From: Gloeocapsa sp. PCC 7428
Lineage (GTDB): Bacteria > Cyanobacteriota > Cyanobacteriia > Cyanobacteriales > Chroococcidiopsidaceae
Length of the DNA stretch: 64,000 bases
NCBI RefSeq assembly: GCF_000317555.1
Contig: NC_019745.1
Location: forward strand, 3,224,001-3,288,000
Direction: 5' to 3'
Every line of letters starts with the position of its first letter. Positions within the stretch are counted from its first letter, which is position 1. The position numbers and the translations under genes were made by a program. This document shows, one piece after another, positions 9,174 to 16,527 of the stretch. The notes beneath the pieces are model-generated. The model saw nothing but the letters and a program-made list of their open reading frames with translations. It had not been told where the DNA came from and ran no database searches.

Positions 9174-9890
9174 ATGAATATCAATACGAGTAGCGTAAAA
9201 CAGCAGTTTTTAGCTGAACGTCAAGAAAGGTTCTTTTGGTTACGTGCAAAAGAAACAGCAATAATTCTACTAGTAGGTTGGATTCCAAAACTTCCAGGTT
9301 CTTTATTAAGGCAGTTGATATACCGTACTATAATCAAACACATTGGAAAAGCGGTTTATATTGAATCTGGAGTAGAAATTGCTGGTGCGAATCGTATAGC
9401 AATTGGCAACCAAGTTAAAATTCTTCGTGATGTTCGTTTGACTGCTAGAGAAAAAAATAGCCAGATTTGCTTGCGCGATCGCGTATGCATTGAGCGCGGT
9501 GTCAACATCAGCGTTGTTCCTACTGAAGGAAACTGCCAAATAGAAATTGGCGAGCGTACGGTCATTGGTGCGTATAGTTGTGTTGCAGGTCCTGGTAATA
9601 TTAAAATTGGTAAACACTGTTTGATTGCTTCACACGTCGGAATTTACGCTAATAATCATATTTTTGCCGATCCAGATCGTTATATTTGGGATCAAGGCGT
9701 CACTCGCCAAGGAATTACCATTGAAGACGATTGTTGGTTAGGTAACGGAGTCACAGTGCTAGATGGCGTTACTATTAGTCGAGGTAGTGTTATTGGTGCT
9801 GGTGCTGTTGTTACTAAAAATATTCCTCCGTATTCAATTGCCGTTGGTGTTCCCGCAAAAGTAATTGCGCGTAGAGGAGAGCAGAAATAG
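9174..9890 (+). CDS. Hexapeptide-repeat (left-handed beta-helix) acyltransferase
   Basis: Predicted O- or N-acetyltransferase of the LbetaH/maltose-acetyltransferase-like group, probably acetylating a sugar of the exopolysaccharide. After a short hydrophobic N-terminal region (AIILLVGWIPKLPG) come imperfect hexapeptide turns (IGNQVKI, IEIGERTVIGA, IKIGKHCLIASHVGI). The catalytic His is probably that of YANNHIF. The ending IGAGAVVTKNIPPYSIAVGVPAKVI is the family's usual C-terminus (coenzyme A and trimer contacts). A longer frame opens at a TTG at 9126, but the ATG at 9174 removes a stretch that does not look like protein and gives 238 aa, so I chose it. A strong terminator at 9923 follows. Confidence 0.85.
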   Translation: MNINTSSVKQQFLAERQERFFWLRAKETAIILLVGWIPKLPGSLLRQLIYRTIIKHIGKAVYIESGVEIAGANRIAIGNQVKILRDVRLTAREKNSQICLRDRVCIERGVNISVVPTEGNCQIEIGERTVIGAYSCVAGPGNIKIGKHCLIASHVGIYANNHIFADPDRYIWDQGVTRQGITIEDDCWLGNGVTVLDGVTISRGSVIGAGAVVTKNIPPYSIAVGVPAKVIARRGEQK

Positions 9891-9922
9891 GTAAAAAATG
9901 TTGAGTAATTAGTTATTCAAGT

Positions 9923-9953
9923 AAGTAGGTAATCTAATTACCTACTTGTTTTT
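9923..9953 (+). terminator. Intrinsic terminator of the acyltransferase gene
   Basis: A perfect 11-bp stem, AAGTAGGTAAT at 9923-9933 with ATTACCTACTT at 9937-9947, has a 3-base loop and is followed by GTTTTTC. It lies 33 bp after the acyltransferase stop and is a convincing rho-independent terminator. Confidence 0.85.
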
Positions 9954-9977
9954 CTTCACATATCAAAACTATAATAG

Positions 9978-10006
9978 AAAATCTCCTTCATCTCGAAGGA
10001 GATTTT
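9978..10006 (-). terminator. Intrinsic terminator of the WecG-type gene (possibly bidirectional)
   Basis: A perfect 12-bp stem, AAAATCTCCTTC at 9978-9989 with GAAGGAGATTTT at 9995-10006, has a 5-base loop. It lies just downstream of the stop of the minus-strand gene ending at 10053. The A/T ends of the stem would act as a U tract on either strand, so it probably separates the two convergent transcripts. Confidence 0.75.
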
Positions 10007-10052
10007 ATGTGTGTCAGTAAGTACTCGATGTTTCGTTATTAAGCGTTTTATT

Positions 10053-10811
10053 TTAATCTACACTTTGATTAGGAACAGTGTATAACCTCAATTTTTGTTT
10101 TAGGATTAACCAGAAAAACGGTAAATCTTCTAGCAAATATCGCCTCCAAAGCCTCTTAGGTTCAACTAATAATCTATAGAGCCATTCAAGTCCAGCATTA
10201 CTCATCCACTTTGGCGACCTTTTCACATTACCAGCTTCAAAATCAATTGTTGCTCCTACAGCTAGAAAGATTTTGATATTTGGCAAGCGGTTTTTATATT
10301 TTATAATCCATTTTTCTTGCTTTGGCGCGCCAACTCCTACTGCTAAAACTGATGCCTCAGATTGATTGATCATTTCAATAATTTCTGCACACTCTAGCTC
10401 ATCTTTTTCAAACCCAAAAGAAGGAGAATGAGCACCTATCACTATAGACCTACCAACTTTGTTGTTTATCCGCTTAGCGGCTCGCTGTGCTACTCCTTGC
10501 TTACCTCCTAGAAGAAAGATTTTGATGTTTGGATTATTTTTATGATAGGTGTAGAATGCTGGAAATAAGTCTGAACCTGAAATTTTCTCTTTAATAGGAG
10601 TTCCTAAGAATCTTGATGCATAAACTAAAATTTGACTGTCACAAACTTTGTAATCAGCTTGCAAATAAGCTTGTAAAAACTCGCGATCGTATTGCAGCTT
10701 AACCATGTGATCTACATTAGGTGTAAATACAACACCTGACTTGAGTTGTTTAAGTAACTCCACTTTAGACAAATTGTCAAGTGAAATATTGAGTATTTTT
10801 ACGAATTTCAT
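10053..10811 (-). CDS. WecG/TagA/CpsF family glycosyltransferase (GT26)
   Basis: A 252-aa cytoplasmic, membrane-associated transferase of the WecG/TagA/CpsF family. It would transfer a sugar such as N-acetylmannosamine or glucose from a UDP-sugar to an undecaprenyl-diphosphate-linked acceptor. Family signatures: FTPNVDHMVKLQYDREF (residues 29-45), SDLFPAFY near residue 80, KIFLLGGKQGVAQRAAKRI, the core VLAVGVGAPKQEKWI, then FLAVGATIDFEAGNVKRSPKW and GLEWLYRLLVEPKRLWRRY, which includes the basic C-terminal membrane-contact region. Length is normal. It is convergent with the acyltransferase but functionally belongs to the exopolysaccharide cluster. An early biosynthetic step is likely from family knowledge. 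Confidence 0.9.
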   Translation of the reverse strand: MKFVKILNISLDNLSKVELLKQLKSGVVFTPNVDHMVKLQYDREFLQAYLQADYKVCDSQILVYASRFLGTPIKEKISGSDLFPAFYTYHKNNPNIKIFLLGGKQGVAQRAAKRINNKVGRSIVIGAHSPSFGFEKDELECAEIIEMINQSEASVLAVGVGAPKQEKWIIKYKNRLPNIKIFLAVGATIDFEAGNVKRSPKWMSNAGLEWLYRLLVEPKRLWRRYLLEDLPFFWLILKQKLRLYTVPNQSVD

Positions 10812-11365
10812 TGGTTTATATGTAGGAAAATAATAAAGAGAAAGTTCGTTGCAGGTTTAACTTTGAATTTCCAAAAAAGGCATGAAAGAATTATCTGAAC
10901 CCTGCATTCAGTACATCTTTTTTGGAGCGCAACGTAGATTGTGTATGTCTGCGAATACAGTGCCTGTGCTTTAAAAAGCACAAACATTTCTGCTCTACTG
11001 CACTTACAGTAAATTTACGTATGATTGATATCTATTGGTGAAATAGATACTAAATAGATTAATTGCTCTTTTCGGAATCTGCGGAGATATACAGTTAAGG
11101 TTTATACGATCTTCAAAGTATAGGAAAGTTAGGTAAAATTTACATAAAAACTGTGCGGTTGAAAAACCGAAGGCTATAGTGAAAATACGTAAGAACGACA
11201 AATGAATGTATTTATTACTGAAATGTAGCTAAATGTTTTTCTGAGAAAACAGAGGTAGGGGAAACCGAATATGTGGCGGGGGGCAATTTCTCTGTGTGAG
11301 ATTACAGCGATCGCACTTGATCTGCCTTTATGATCCTGAATGAAGAACCGATGAGCTAAATCACC
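10812..11365. other. Divergent promoter region between the WecG-type gene and htpG
   Basis: About 550 bp separate two divergent genes, so both promoters should be here. One small hairpin is seen (TGTGCTT 10965-10971 with AAGCACA 10976-10982). I looked for a CIRCE operator (TTAGCACTC-N9-GAGTGCTAA) upstream of htpG and found none. A HIP1-like GCGATCGCAC lies near 11308. No supported gene. Confidence 0.5.
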
Positions 11366-13339
11366 ATGCTGGAACAAGGCACGATCAGTATTCATACAGA
11401 AAACATTTTCCCGATTATTAAGAAATCGCTTTACTCTGACCACGAAATATTTTTACGGGAACTCGTATCCAACGCTGTAGATGCCATCCAGAAACTAAAA
11501 ATGGTATCCCGCGCAGGAGAGTATAGTGGAGATGTTGGCGAACCGGAAATCCAAATTGCGATCGACAAAGACAAAAAAACTCTCGCGATCAGCGACAACG
11601 GTATCGGCATGACCGCTGAGGAAGTAAAGAAATATATCAATCAAGTCGCCTTCTCAAGCGCCGAAGAATTTATTCAGAAATATCACAGCAAATCCGATCA
11701 ACCGATTATCGGGCATTTTGGATTAGGTTTTTACTCCTCGTTCATGGTGGCGCAAAAGGTTGAGATTGATACACTCTCCTATAAAGAAGGTGCAACTGCT
11801 GTACATTGGTCGTGTGACGGTTCGCCAGAGTTTCGTTTAGAAGATTCACCCCGTACGCAACGCGGTACAACAATCACGCTGACTCTGCAAGAAGAAGAAC
11901 AAGAATATCTAGAACCAGCGCGGATCAAGCAGTTGGTGAAAACCTACTGTGACTTTATGCCAGTCCCGATTAAACTCGATGGTGAGGTACTCAATCGGCA
12001 AAAAGCACCCTGGCGCGAATCTCCAAGTAGCTTAACAAAAGAAGATTATCTAGAGTTTTACCGCTACCTGTATCCTTTTCAAGAAGAACCACTAATTTGG
12101 GTACATCTCAACACGGATTATCCCTTCATTCTCAATGGAATATTATATTTTCCGAAGTTGAAGCCGGATGTCGATGTCACGCAAGGACAGATTAAGTTAT
12201 TTTGCAACCAGGTGTTCGTCAGCGATCACTGCGAGGAAATTATTCCCAAGTTTTTACTGCCGATGCGCGGTGTGATTGATAGCACGGATATTCCGCTGAA
12301 TGTATCGCGGAGTGCTTTGCAAATGGATCGCACTGTTCGCAGAATTGCAGATTATATTTCACGTAAAGTCGGCGATCGCCTCAAGGAACTCTACCGCGAT
12401 AACAAAGAAGAATACATTAAAGCTTGGCAAGATATCGGTACTTTTGTCAAATTTGGTGCGCTCAACGACGAGAAATTCAAAAAACAAATTGAAGACATCA
12501 TCATCTATCGCACGACGCACGAAGCAAAAGCCAGTGAAACCCCAAGCGTCGAGGTACAGTCGCAAGAAGGCGATGTGTGGCAAGACGTTACCCCACAAGA
12601 ATCAGCAGCTACGACACTTCCATACACAACGCTGAAAGAATACCTCGAACGTAACAAACAGCGACACGAAAATCGAGTTTATTACTGCACCGATCAAGTC
12701 ACCCAAGCTACATATGTAGAGTTACATAAAAACCAGGGTTTAGAAGTCCTATTTATGGACTCGTTCATTGATACCCACTTTATTACATTCCTCGAACGCG
12801 AATATCCTGATGTCAAGTTTTCGCGCGTAGACTCTGACTTGGATGAAACGTTGCTCGATCAAGATAAAGCTGCGGAAATTGTCGATCCTAAGACAAATAA
12901 AACTCGCAGCGAATTGATTAAAGAACTCTTTCAACAAGCGCTCAACAAGCCTAAACTTAATATTCGCACTGAAGCACTCAAATCAGACGATCCGCAGGGT
13001 ACGCCGCCAGCAATGGTATTGTTACCCGAATTCATGCGCCGCATCCAAGAGATGAATGCATTTATGCAACAGCAAGCCGCCCAGTTTCCTGAAGAACACA
13101 TTCTACTTGTGAATACCGCACACCCACTGATTCAAAATCTTGTGAGTTTAAATCAGGGTAGTATCGTGCAAGGAGATACTGCGTCTCCTTCGGCAGAGTT
13201 AGCGAATATGATTTGTCATCATGTCTACGATTTAGCGCTGATGGCACAAAAAGGATTTGATGCTGAAGGGATGAAAGCTTTTGTCGAACGGTCTAATCAG
13301 GTATTGACAAAACTAACTGAACGTGCTGCTAAGAGTTAG
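11366..13339 (+). CDS. htpG: Molecular chaperone HtpG (bacterial Hsp90)
   Basis: ATP-dependent dimeric chaperone that remodels client proteins with DnaK. The N-terminal GHKL ATPase is clear: LRELVSNAVDAIQKL with the Mg-binding Asn (about residue 36), ISDNGIGMT (about 78-86), and the lid/P-loop region GHFGLGFYSSF (about 117-127). The middle domain includes the catalytic-loop region SRSALQMDR (about residues 313-321), corresponding to LNVSRE of other Hsp90s. Length 657 aa is normal for cyanobacterial HtpG. It is monocistronic, ending in a clear terminator at 13362. Cyanobacterial htpG is usually induced by heat and high light, but I see no CIRCE element. Confidence 0.97.
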   Translation: MLEQGTISIHTENIFPIIKKSLYSDHEIFLRELVSNAVDAIQKLKMVSRAGEYSGDVGEPEIQIAIDKDKKTLAISDNGIGMTAEEVKKYINQVAFSSAEEFIQKYHSKSDQPIIGHFGLGFYSSFMVAQKVEIDTLSYKEGATAVHWSCDGSPEFRLEDSPRTQRGTTITLTLQEEEQEYLEPARIKQLVKTYCDFMPVPIKLDGEVLNRQKAPWRESPSSLTKEDYLEFYRYLYPFQEEPLIWVHLNTDYPFILNGILYFPKLKPDVDVTQGQIKLFCNQVFVSDHCEEIIPKFLLPMRGVIDSTDIPLNVSRSALQMDRTVRRIADYISRKVGDRLKELYRDNKEEYIKAWQDIGTFVKFGALNDEKFKKQIEDIIIYRTTHEAKASETPSVEVQSQEGDVWQDVTPQESAATTLPYTTLKEYLERNKQRHENRVYYCTDQVTQATYVELHKNQGLEVLFMDSFIDTHFITFLEREYPDVKFSRVDSDLDETLLDQDKAAEIVDPKTNKTRSELIKELFQQALNKPKLNIRTEALKSDDPQGTPPAMVLLPEFMRRIQEMNAFMQQQAAQFPEEHILLVNTAHPLIQNLVSLNQGSIVQGDTASPSAELANMICHHVYDLALMAQKGFDAEGMKAFVERSNQVLTKLTERAAKS

Positions 13340-13361
13340 GGAAATCTAAATTATGGATGTT

Positions 13362-13386
13362 AGCCCGTATTGACGGGCTTTTTTTA
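13362..13386 (+). terminator. Intrinsic terminator of htpG
   Basis: AGCCCG at 13362-13367 pairs with CGGGCT at 13374-13379 around a 6-base loop, followed directly by a run of Ts. It lies 22 bp after the htpG stop. Confidence 0.9.
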
Positions 13387-13404
13387 TGGTTGAATAATAG
13401 CCTG

Positions 13405-13450
13405 GCGACTTTAGTCGCGGCTTCACAAACTAAGTCTACCTTCGTGGACT
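13405..13450. repeat. Two-hairpin dispersed intergenic repeat
   Basis: GCGACT at 13405-13410 pairs with AGTCGC at 13413-13418, and AGTCTAC at 13433-13439 pairs with GTGGACT at 13444-13450 (one G-T pair). The joined pattern 'GCGACT..AGTCGCGGC..CAAAC.AAGTC.ACC' resembles a common cyanobacterial intergenic repeat. A related element lies at 34401-34472. Confidence 0.55.
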
Positions 13451-13547
13451 AATAGATACGAGATGCGATCGCACTTCCAGCACACTCATAAGGTAATGCG
13501 GATACAATAAGAGATTGCACGTTAATTCACACACATGGAGATAGAGT

Positions 13548-13784
13548 ATGTCGCGCAAATGTCAGCTAACAGGTAAAAAAGCAAATAATGCTTACGCAAT
13601 TTCGCACTCGCACCGTCGCACCAAAAAGCTACAAGAAGCAAACTTGCAGTGGAAACGAGTATGGTGGGCGCAAGGAAATCGTTGGGTAAGACTGCTACTT
13701 TCGACTAAAGCAATCAAAACTTTAGAACACAAAGGTTTAGAAGCAATGGCAAAAGAAGCAGGAATCAATTTGAATCGCTACTAA
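13548..13784 (+). CDS. rpmB: 50S ribosomal protein L28
   Basis: Small, basic structural protein of the large ribosomal subunit, 78 aa, the normal size. The start [20 protein letters not shown] and the middle [19 protein letters not shown] are characteristic of L28. Of the zinc-binding Cys pairs found in some L28 proteins, only the single Cys at residue 5 is present. GGAGATAG precedes the ATG. It stands alone between htpG and accessory genes, as it often does in cyanobacteria, and is followed by a GC-rich hairpin. Confidence 0.96.
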   Translation: MSRKCQLTGKKANNAYAISHSHRRTKKLQEANLQWKRVWWAQGNRWVRLLLSTKAIKTLEHKGLEAMAKEAGINLNRY

Positions 13785-13795
13785 TGCGTACTTTG

Positions 13796-13811
13796 GGGGC
13801 ATTATTGCCCC
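13796..13811 (+). terminator. GC-rich hairpin after rpmB
   Basis: GGGGCA at 13796-13801 pairs with TGCCCC at 13806-13811 around a TTAT loop, starting 11 bp after the rpmB stop. No T run follows, which is common among cyanobacterial terminators. Confidence 0.6.
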
Positions 13812-13834
13812 AGTATGACAAAACGAGGATCAAG

Positions 13835-14682
13835 TTACTGCTGTGCTACCCGCCTAACTGCTTCTAAATCAACACCAAGCCGCTCTGCAATTTGCTCTAT
13901 ACTCATGCCTAATTCCAGCAATATTGGCACTGCGGTTAGTTTACCTTCTTGGCGACCTTCTTGGCGACCTTCTTGGCGACCCTGTTCAAGTCCCTGTTCA
14001 AGTCCTTGTTCAAGTCCTTCTTCTAAAGCTTCTTGATAAACTCTAGTTTGCTTTAGTTCACTTAATCCCAGCATTTGTTCAATCTCCTCTCTACTCAATT
14101 CTGGGAACTTGTAAATGAGACTGTTTCTATTAATTCTATAATTTTTTGCCGCTCGGTAACATCCGTAAGTTCGCGCTGCGCTTTCTCAATTATCTGTTTT
14201 GCGGTTTCAGGTGCCGTAGCTTCTTTGACACCGACAAGTTGTAACAAGCCTAACCCAATAGAGATGTCAGCGACTTCTCCTGTAAGTTGATCTAAGTAGA
14301 TGCGTTGCAGGCGCGAACTCCTGGCAAAATCTTGGTAGTGTAATGGTAATCCTGGATCTAAACGACGTTTGGTAAACACTAGAATACCTCGCCAATCATT
14401 CGCAGGTCGGTAGTCGTTGAGATAAAGAAAAATCTCGCTAAAGAAACTAGGATAAAGATCGCCGTTTAAATCGCGATAGCCTTGAAACTCCACAAAGTAT
14501 ATGGGCAAATCAGCAGCATAGGGAGGTGGAAGTAAAATGCCATCAATGCGAAAACTGGTTTGCTTCACCTCTTGAGACAAAAAGCTATAAGTGGATGTTC
14601 GGGGTGATAAGTCACCAATCAATTCAAACAGAATTGTGGGATAAATCTGAAAAAGCTGGTAAAACAGGCTATCAGTACGCAA
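13835..14682 (-). pseudogene. Rpn/DUF2887-type PD-(D/E)XK nuclease-like gene broken by a one-base deletion
   Basis: Two adjacent minus-strand reading frames are halves of one gene. The upstream half (14682 to 14095) starts MRTDSLFYQLFQIYPTILFE and carries the nuclease-like core FRIDGILLPP then YFVEFQGYRD. It runs to KIIELIETV, after which the frame ends in SFTSSQN-stop. The other frame reads LIYKFPELSREEIEQMLGL, exactly what should follow. Restoring one base between 14119 and 14120 (coding 'GTC TCA TTT' to 'GTN CTC ATT T') joins them into an intact protein of about 280 aa. The C-terminal part has the Gln/Glu/Gly heptad-like repeats usual in this family and an HTH-like end (SIEQIAERLGVDLEAVRRV). 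Relatives include the recombination-promoting Rpn nucleases. A real mutation and a sequencing error cannot be told apart here. Confidence 0.8.
13944..14016. repeat. 12-bp in-frame tandem repeats inside the Rpn-like gene
   Basis: Three copies of CCTTCTTGGCGA (13944-13979) are followed by three copies of a CYTGTTCAAGTC unit (13981-14016). On the minus strand they encode GRQE- and GLEQ-type four-residue repeats. As whole-codon repeats they can expand or contract by slippage without changing frame. Confidence 0.9.
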
Positions 14683-14799
14683 GAGTTATTAGCTGATATT
14701 GTCAAAGTAAACACCATTGTAGACTAAGAGCGATCGCCACAAAAATCTTATTGCTGTATCCGTATTGCCCGCAAGTAATCAGAATCTCAAGGAGATATT

Positions 14800-15357
14800 A
14801 TGATAAGTCTCAAACTTCCCTTAACTGATGAAGAGTTTATGCGTATTGCCTCGGAAAATGAGGAGTGGCGCTTGGAAAGCACAAAGGATGGAGAATTAGT
14901 TATTATGCCGCCTACTGGGGGAAATACTGGACGCCGTAACAGTAAAATAACAACTCAGTTGGAGCTTTGGAATAGTGCTAGCAATTTGGGTGAAGCGTTT
15001 GCTTCTTCTACTATGTTCGTCTTACCAAATGGCGCGCGACGTTCTCCTGATGCAGCTTGGATTAGACGCAATCGCTGGAACGCACTTACCCTAGAACAGC
15101 AAGATAAATTTCCCCCACTCTGCCCAGATTTTGTTATTGAACTTTGTTCTCCTTCAGATAACATTGAAGACTTACAACAAAAGATGCAGGAATATCTTGA
15201 AAATGGTGCAGTATTAGGCTGGTTAATTGACCCAAAAACACGAAGAGTAGAAGTTTATCGTATAGGTAAAAATAAAGAGGTTTTAGAAAACTCGACAATG
15301 CTTTTTGGGGAAGATGTGTTACCTGGATTTGTCTTGGATTTGCCAGCGATTTATTGA
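14800..15357 (+). CDS. Uma2 family putative endonuclease (DUF820)
   Basis: A 185-aa PD-(D/E)XK-fold protein of the Uma2 family, very numerous in cyanobacteria and of unknown cellular role. Visible family features: the N-terminal TDEEFMRIASENEEWRLE, the GELVIMPPTGG strand, RRSPDAAWI with the conserved Asp (about residue 78), PDFVIELCSPSDNIEDLQQK with the conserved Glu, and the ending YLENGAVLGWLIDPKTRRVE. An AAGGAGA Shine-Dalgarno sequence precedes the ATG closely. It sits between two frameshifted nuclease-like genes. Unlike them it is intact and normal in length. Nuclease activity is assumed from fold only. Confidence 0.88.
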   Translation: MISLKLPLTDEEFMRIASENEEWRLESTKDGELVIMPPTGGNTGRRNSKITTQLELWNSASNLGEAFASSTMFVLPNGARRSPDAAWIRRNRWNALTLEQQDKFPPLCPDFVIELCSPSDNIEDLQQKMQEYLENGAVLGWLIDPKTRRVEVYRIGKNKEVLENSTMLFGEDVLPGFVLDLPAIY

Positions 15358-15411
15358 TTTTACGTGGGTAAGTGTTCGTTCTTTAAAAATGAGAATTTAA
15401 GCGATCGCATT

Positions 15412-16046
15412 CTAAACAGCTATTACTTTACTGATTCGTTTTAACACGCGCAGCACATCATATAATTTATTTTGGTGTATTAGTAACAAAGAAAAATTAT
15501 CTGAAAAATCATACTGAAGTTGCTCTTGCTTCATTATTTTGATGAACATAAATAAACTACCATCTGTTACCATACTATATACAGGTTTTTCTGCATTAGG
15601 GTTACTCATCATATAAGTTAGTGCCTGAGGTATTGCAGCTTCAAAGGAAATTGAAGATTTAGACTCAACGACAAGCACCCAAAACTGCTCTTGAATGACT
15701 AGTGTATCAATACGACCGCGTAAAATTTCATCTCGATTTTCCAGCGAAATTTCAACTGAGGCTTCTGTTGTAATAAAGAAAGGTTCATCGTAGAAGCCTG
15801 CTAATTCAAGTAAAGGCGATACGAGCAAGAGATTAACAGTTCCTTCTGCTAACTTACCACGGTTTCTATGACGAGAGAATCTCTGTTTGAGTTTATCTAA
15901 AGTTATCTTTTCTTCATCAGTAATTTCAGATAAATCTTGATGCCATTCTGTAAAAACTGCTTATTGTCAGTTGGCGTTAGGTTAAACCTCTCTTCTACAT
16001 CGGCAAGTGTAGGTATGGATTTGAAAATTGCTATAGTTTGAACCAT
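15412..16046 (-). pseudogene. HSDR_N-like restriction-endonuclease-fold gene broken by a one-base deletion
   Basis: Read on the minus strand from an ATG at 16046, the gene begins MVQTIAIFKSIPTLADVEER and runs to DNKQFL, then is thrown out of frame. The other frame continues at once as EWHQDLSEITDEEKITLDKL, passes through RNRGKLAEGTVNLLLVSPLL and reaches the stop at 15412. One missing base just after 15951 (coding 'TTTTTACAGAATGG', expected 'TTTTTNACAGAATGG') explains it. The second part has the nuclease-like motif RGRIDTLVI then WVLVVESKSS (Asp and Glu-x-Lys), as in the N-terminal domain of type I restriction R subunits. The intact product would be about 210 aa. No partner methylase or specificity gene is nearby, so it is not a functional R-M system. 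It could be a sequencing error. Confidence 0.78.
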
Positions 16047-16527
16047 AGTTTTAATTGTTATTTTACTGGTTACACAGATATTGTATCATTCAACTATATT
16101 TAGTGAAGGCTCACTTTAGAGTGTAGTTACAGAAGTAAATAAGAGAGCGATTATTTTTTAAAATTAGTATTAGTAAATGGAATTTTAATATTTCTTAAAG
16201 AGCAATAATATATTAATGAAGCAGTAATCTTACTCCTCTAAAAATTCACAGAAATAGTAGTATGTATGAATATTAAAGTGCAATCACCCAGTCAAAAAAC
16301 TAATAATCAATAATCTCGAAGTATTATCAAATCATACTGTAAATACTATCTTTTCATCGAATATTTATCCAATTTATCTAAGCTGTAATAAAATAAATTA
16401 TTGTTTTTACGTGAATCTACTTATTTATAAATAAGTAAGGAAGATCACTGATGTTGCGGCTAGAAACGTAATGTTATTACGGAAATATTGAATTTATTAT
16501 ATTTGCTTTAAATTGCCTGTAACTATT
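16047..16527. other. AT-rich upstream region of the first hps module
   Basis: About 480 AT-rich bases between a minus-strand broken gene and the plus-strand hpsA-like gene. Both promoters should lie here. I see no ORF, strong palindrome or RNA gene. Confidence 0.5.

Noticed and set aside
10812-11365. CIRCE heat-shock operator upstream of htpG
   Set aside because: No TTAGCACTC-N9-GAGTGCTAA inverted repeat was found.
15412-16046. Active restriction-modification locus
   Set aside because: The gene is frameshifted and there is no methyltransferase or specificity subunit nearby.
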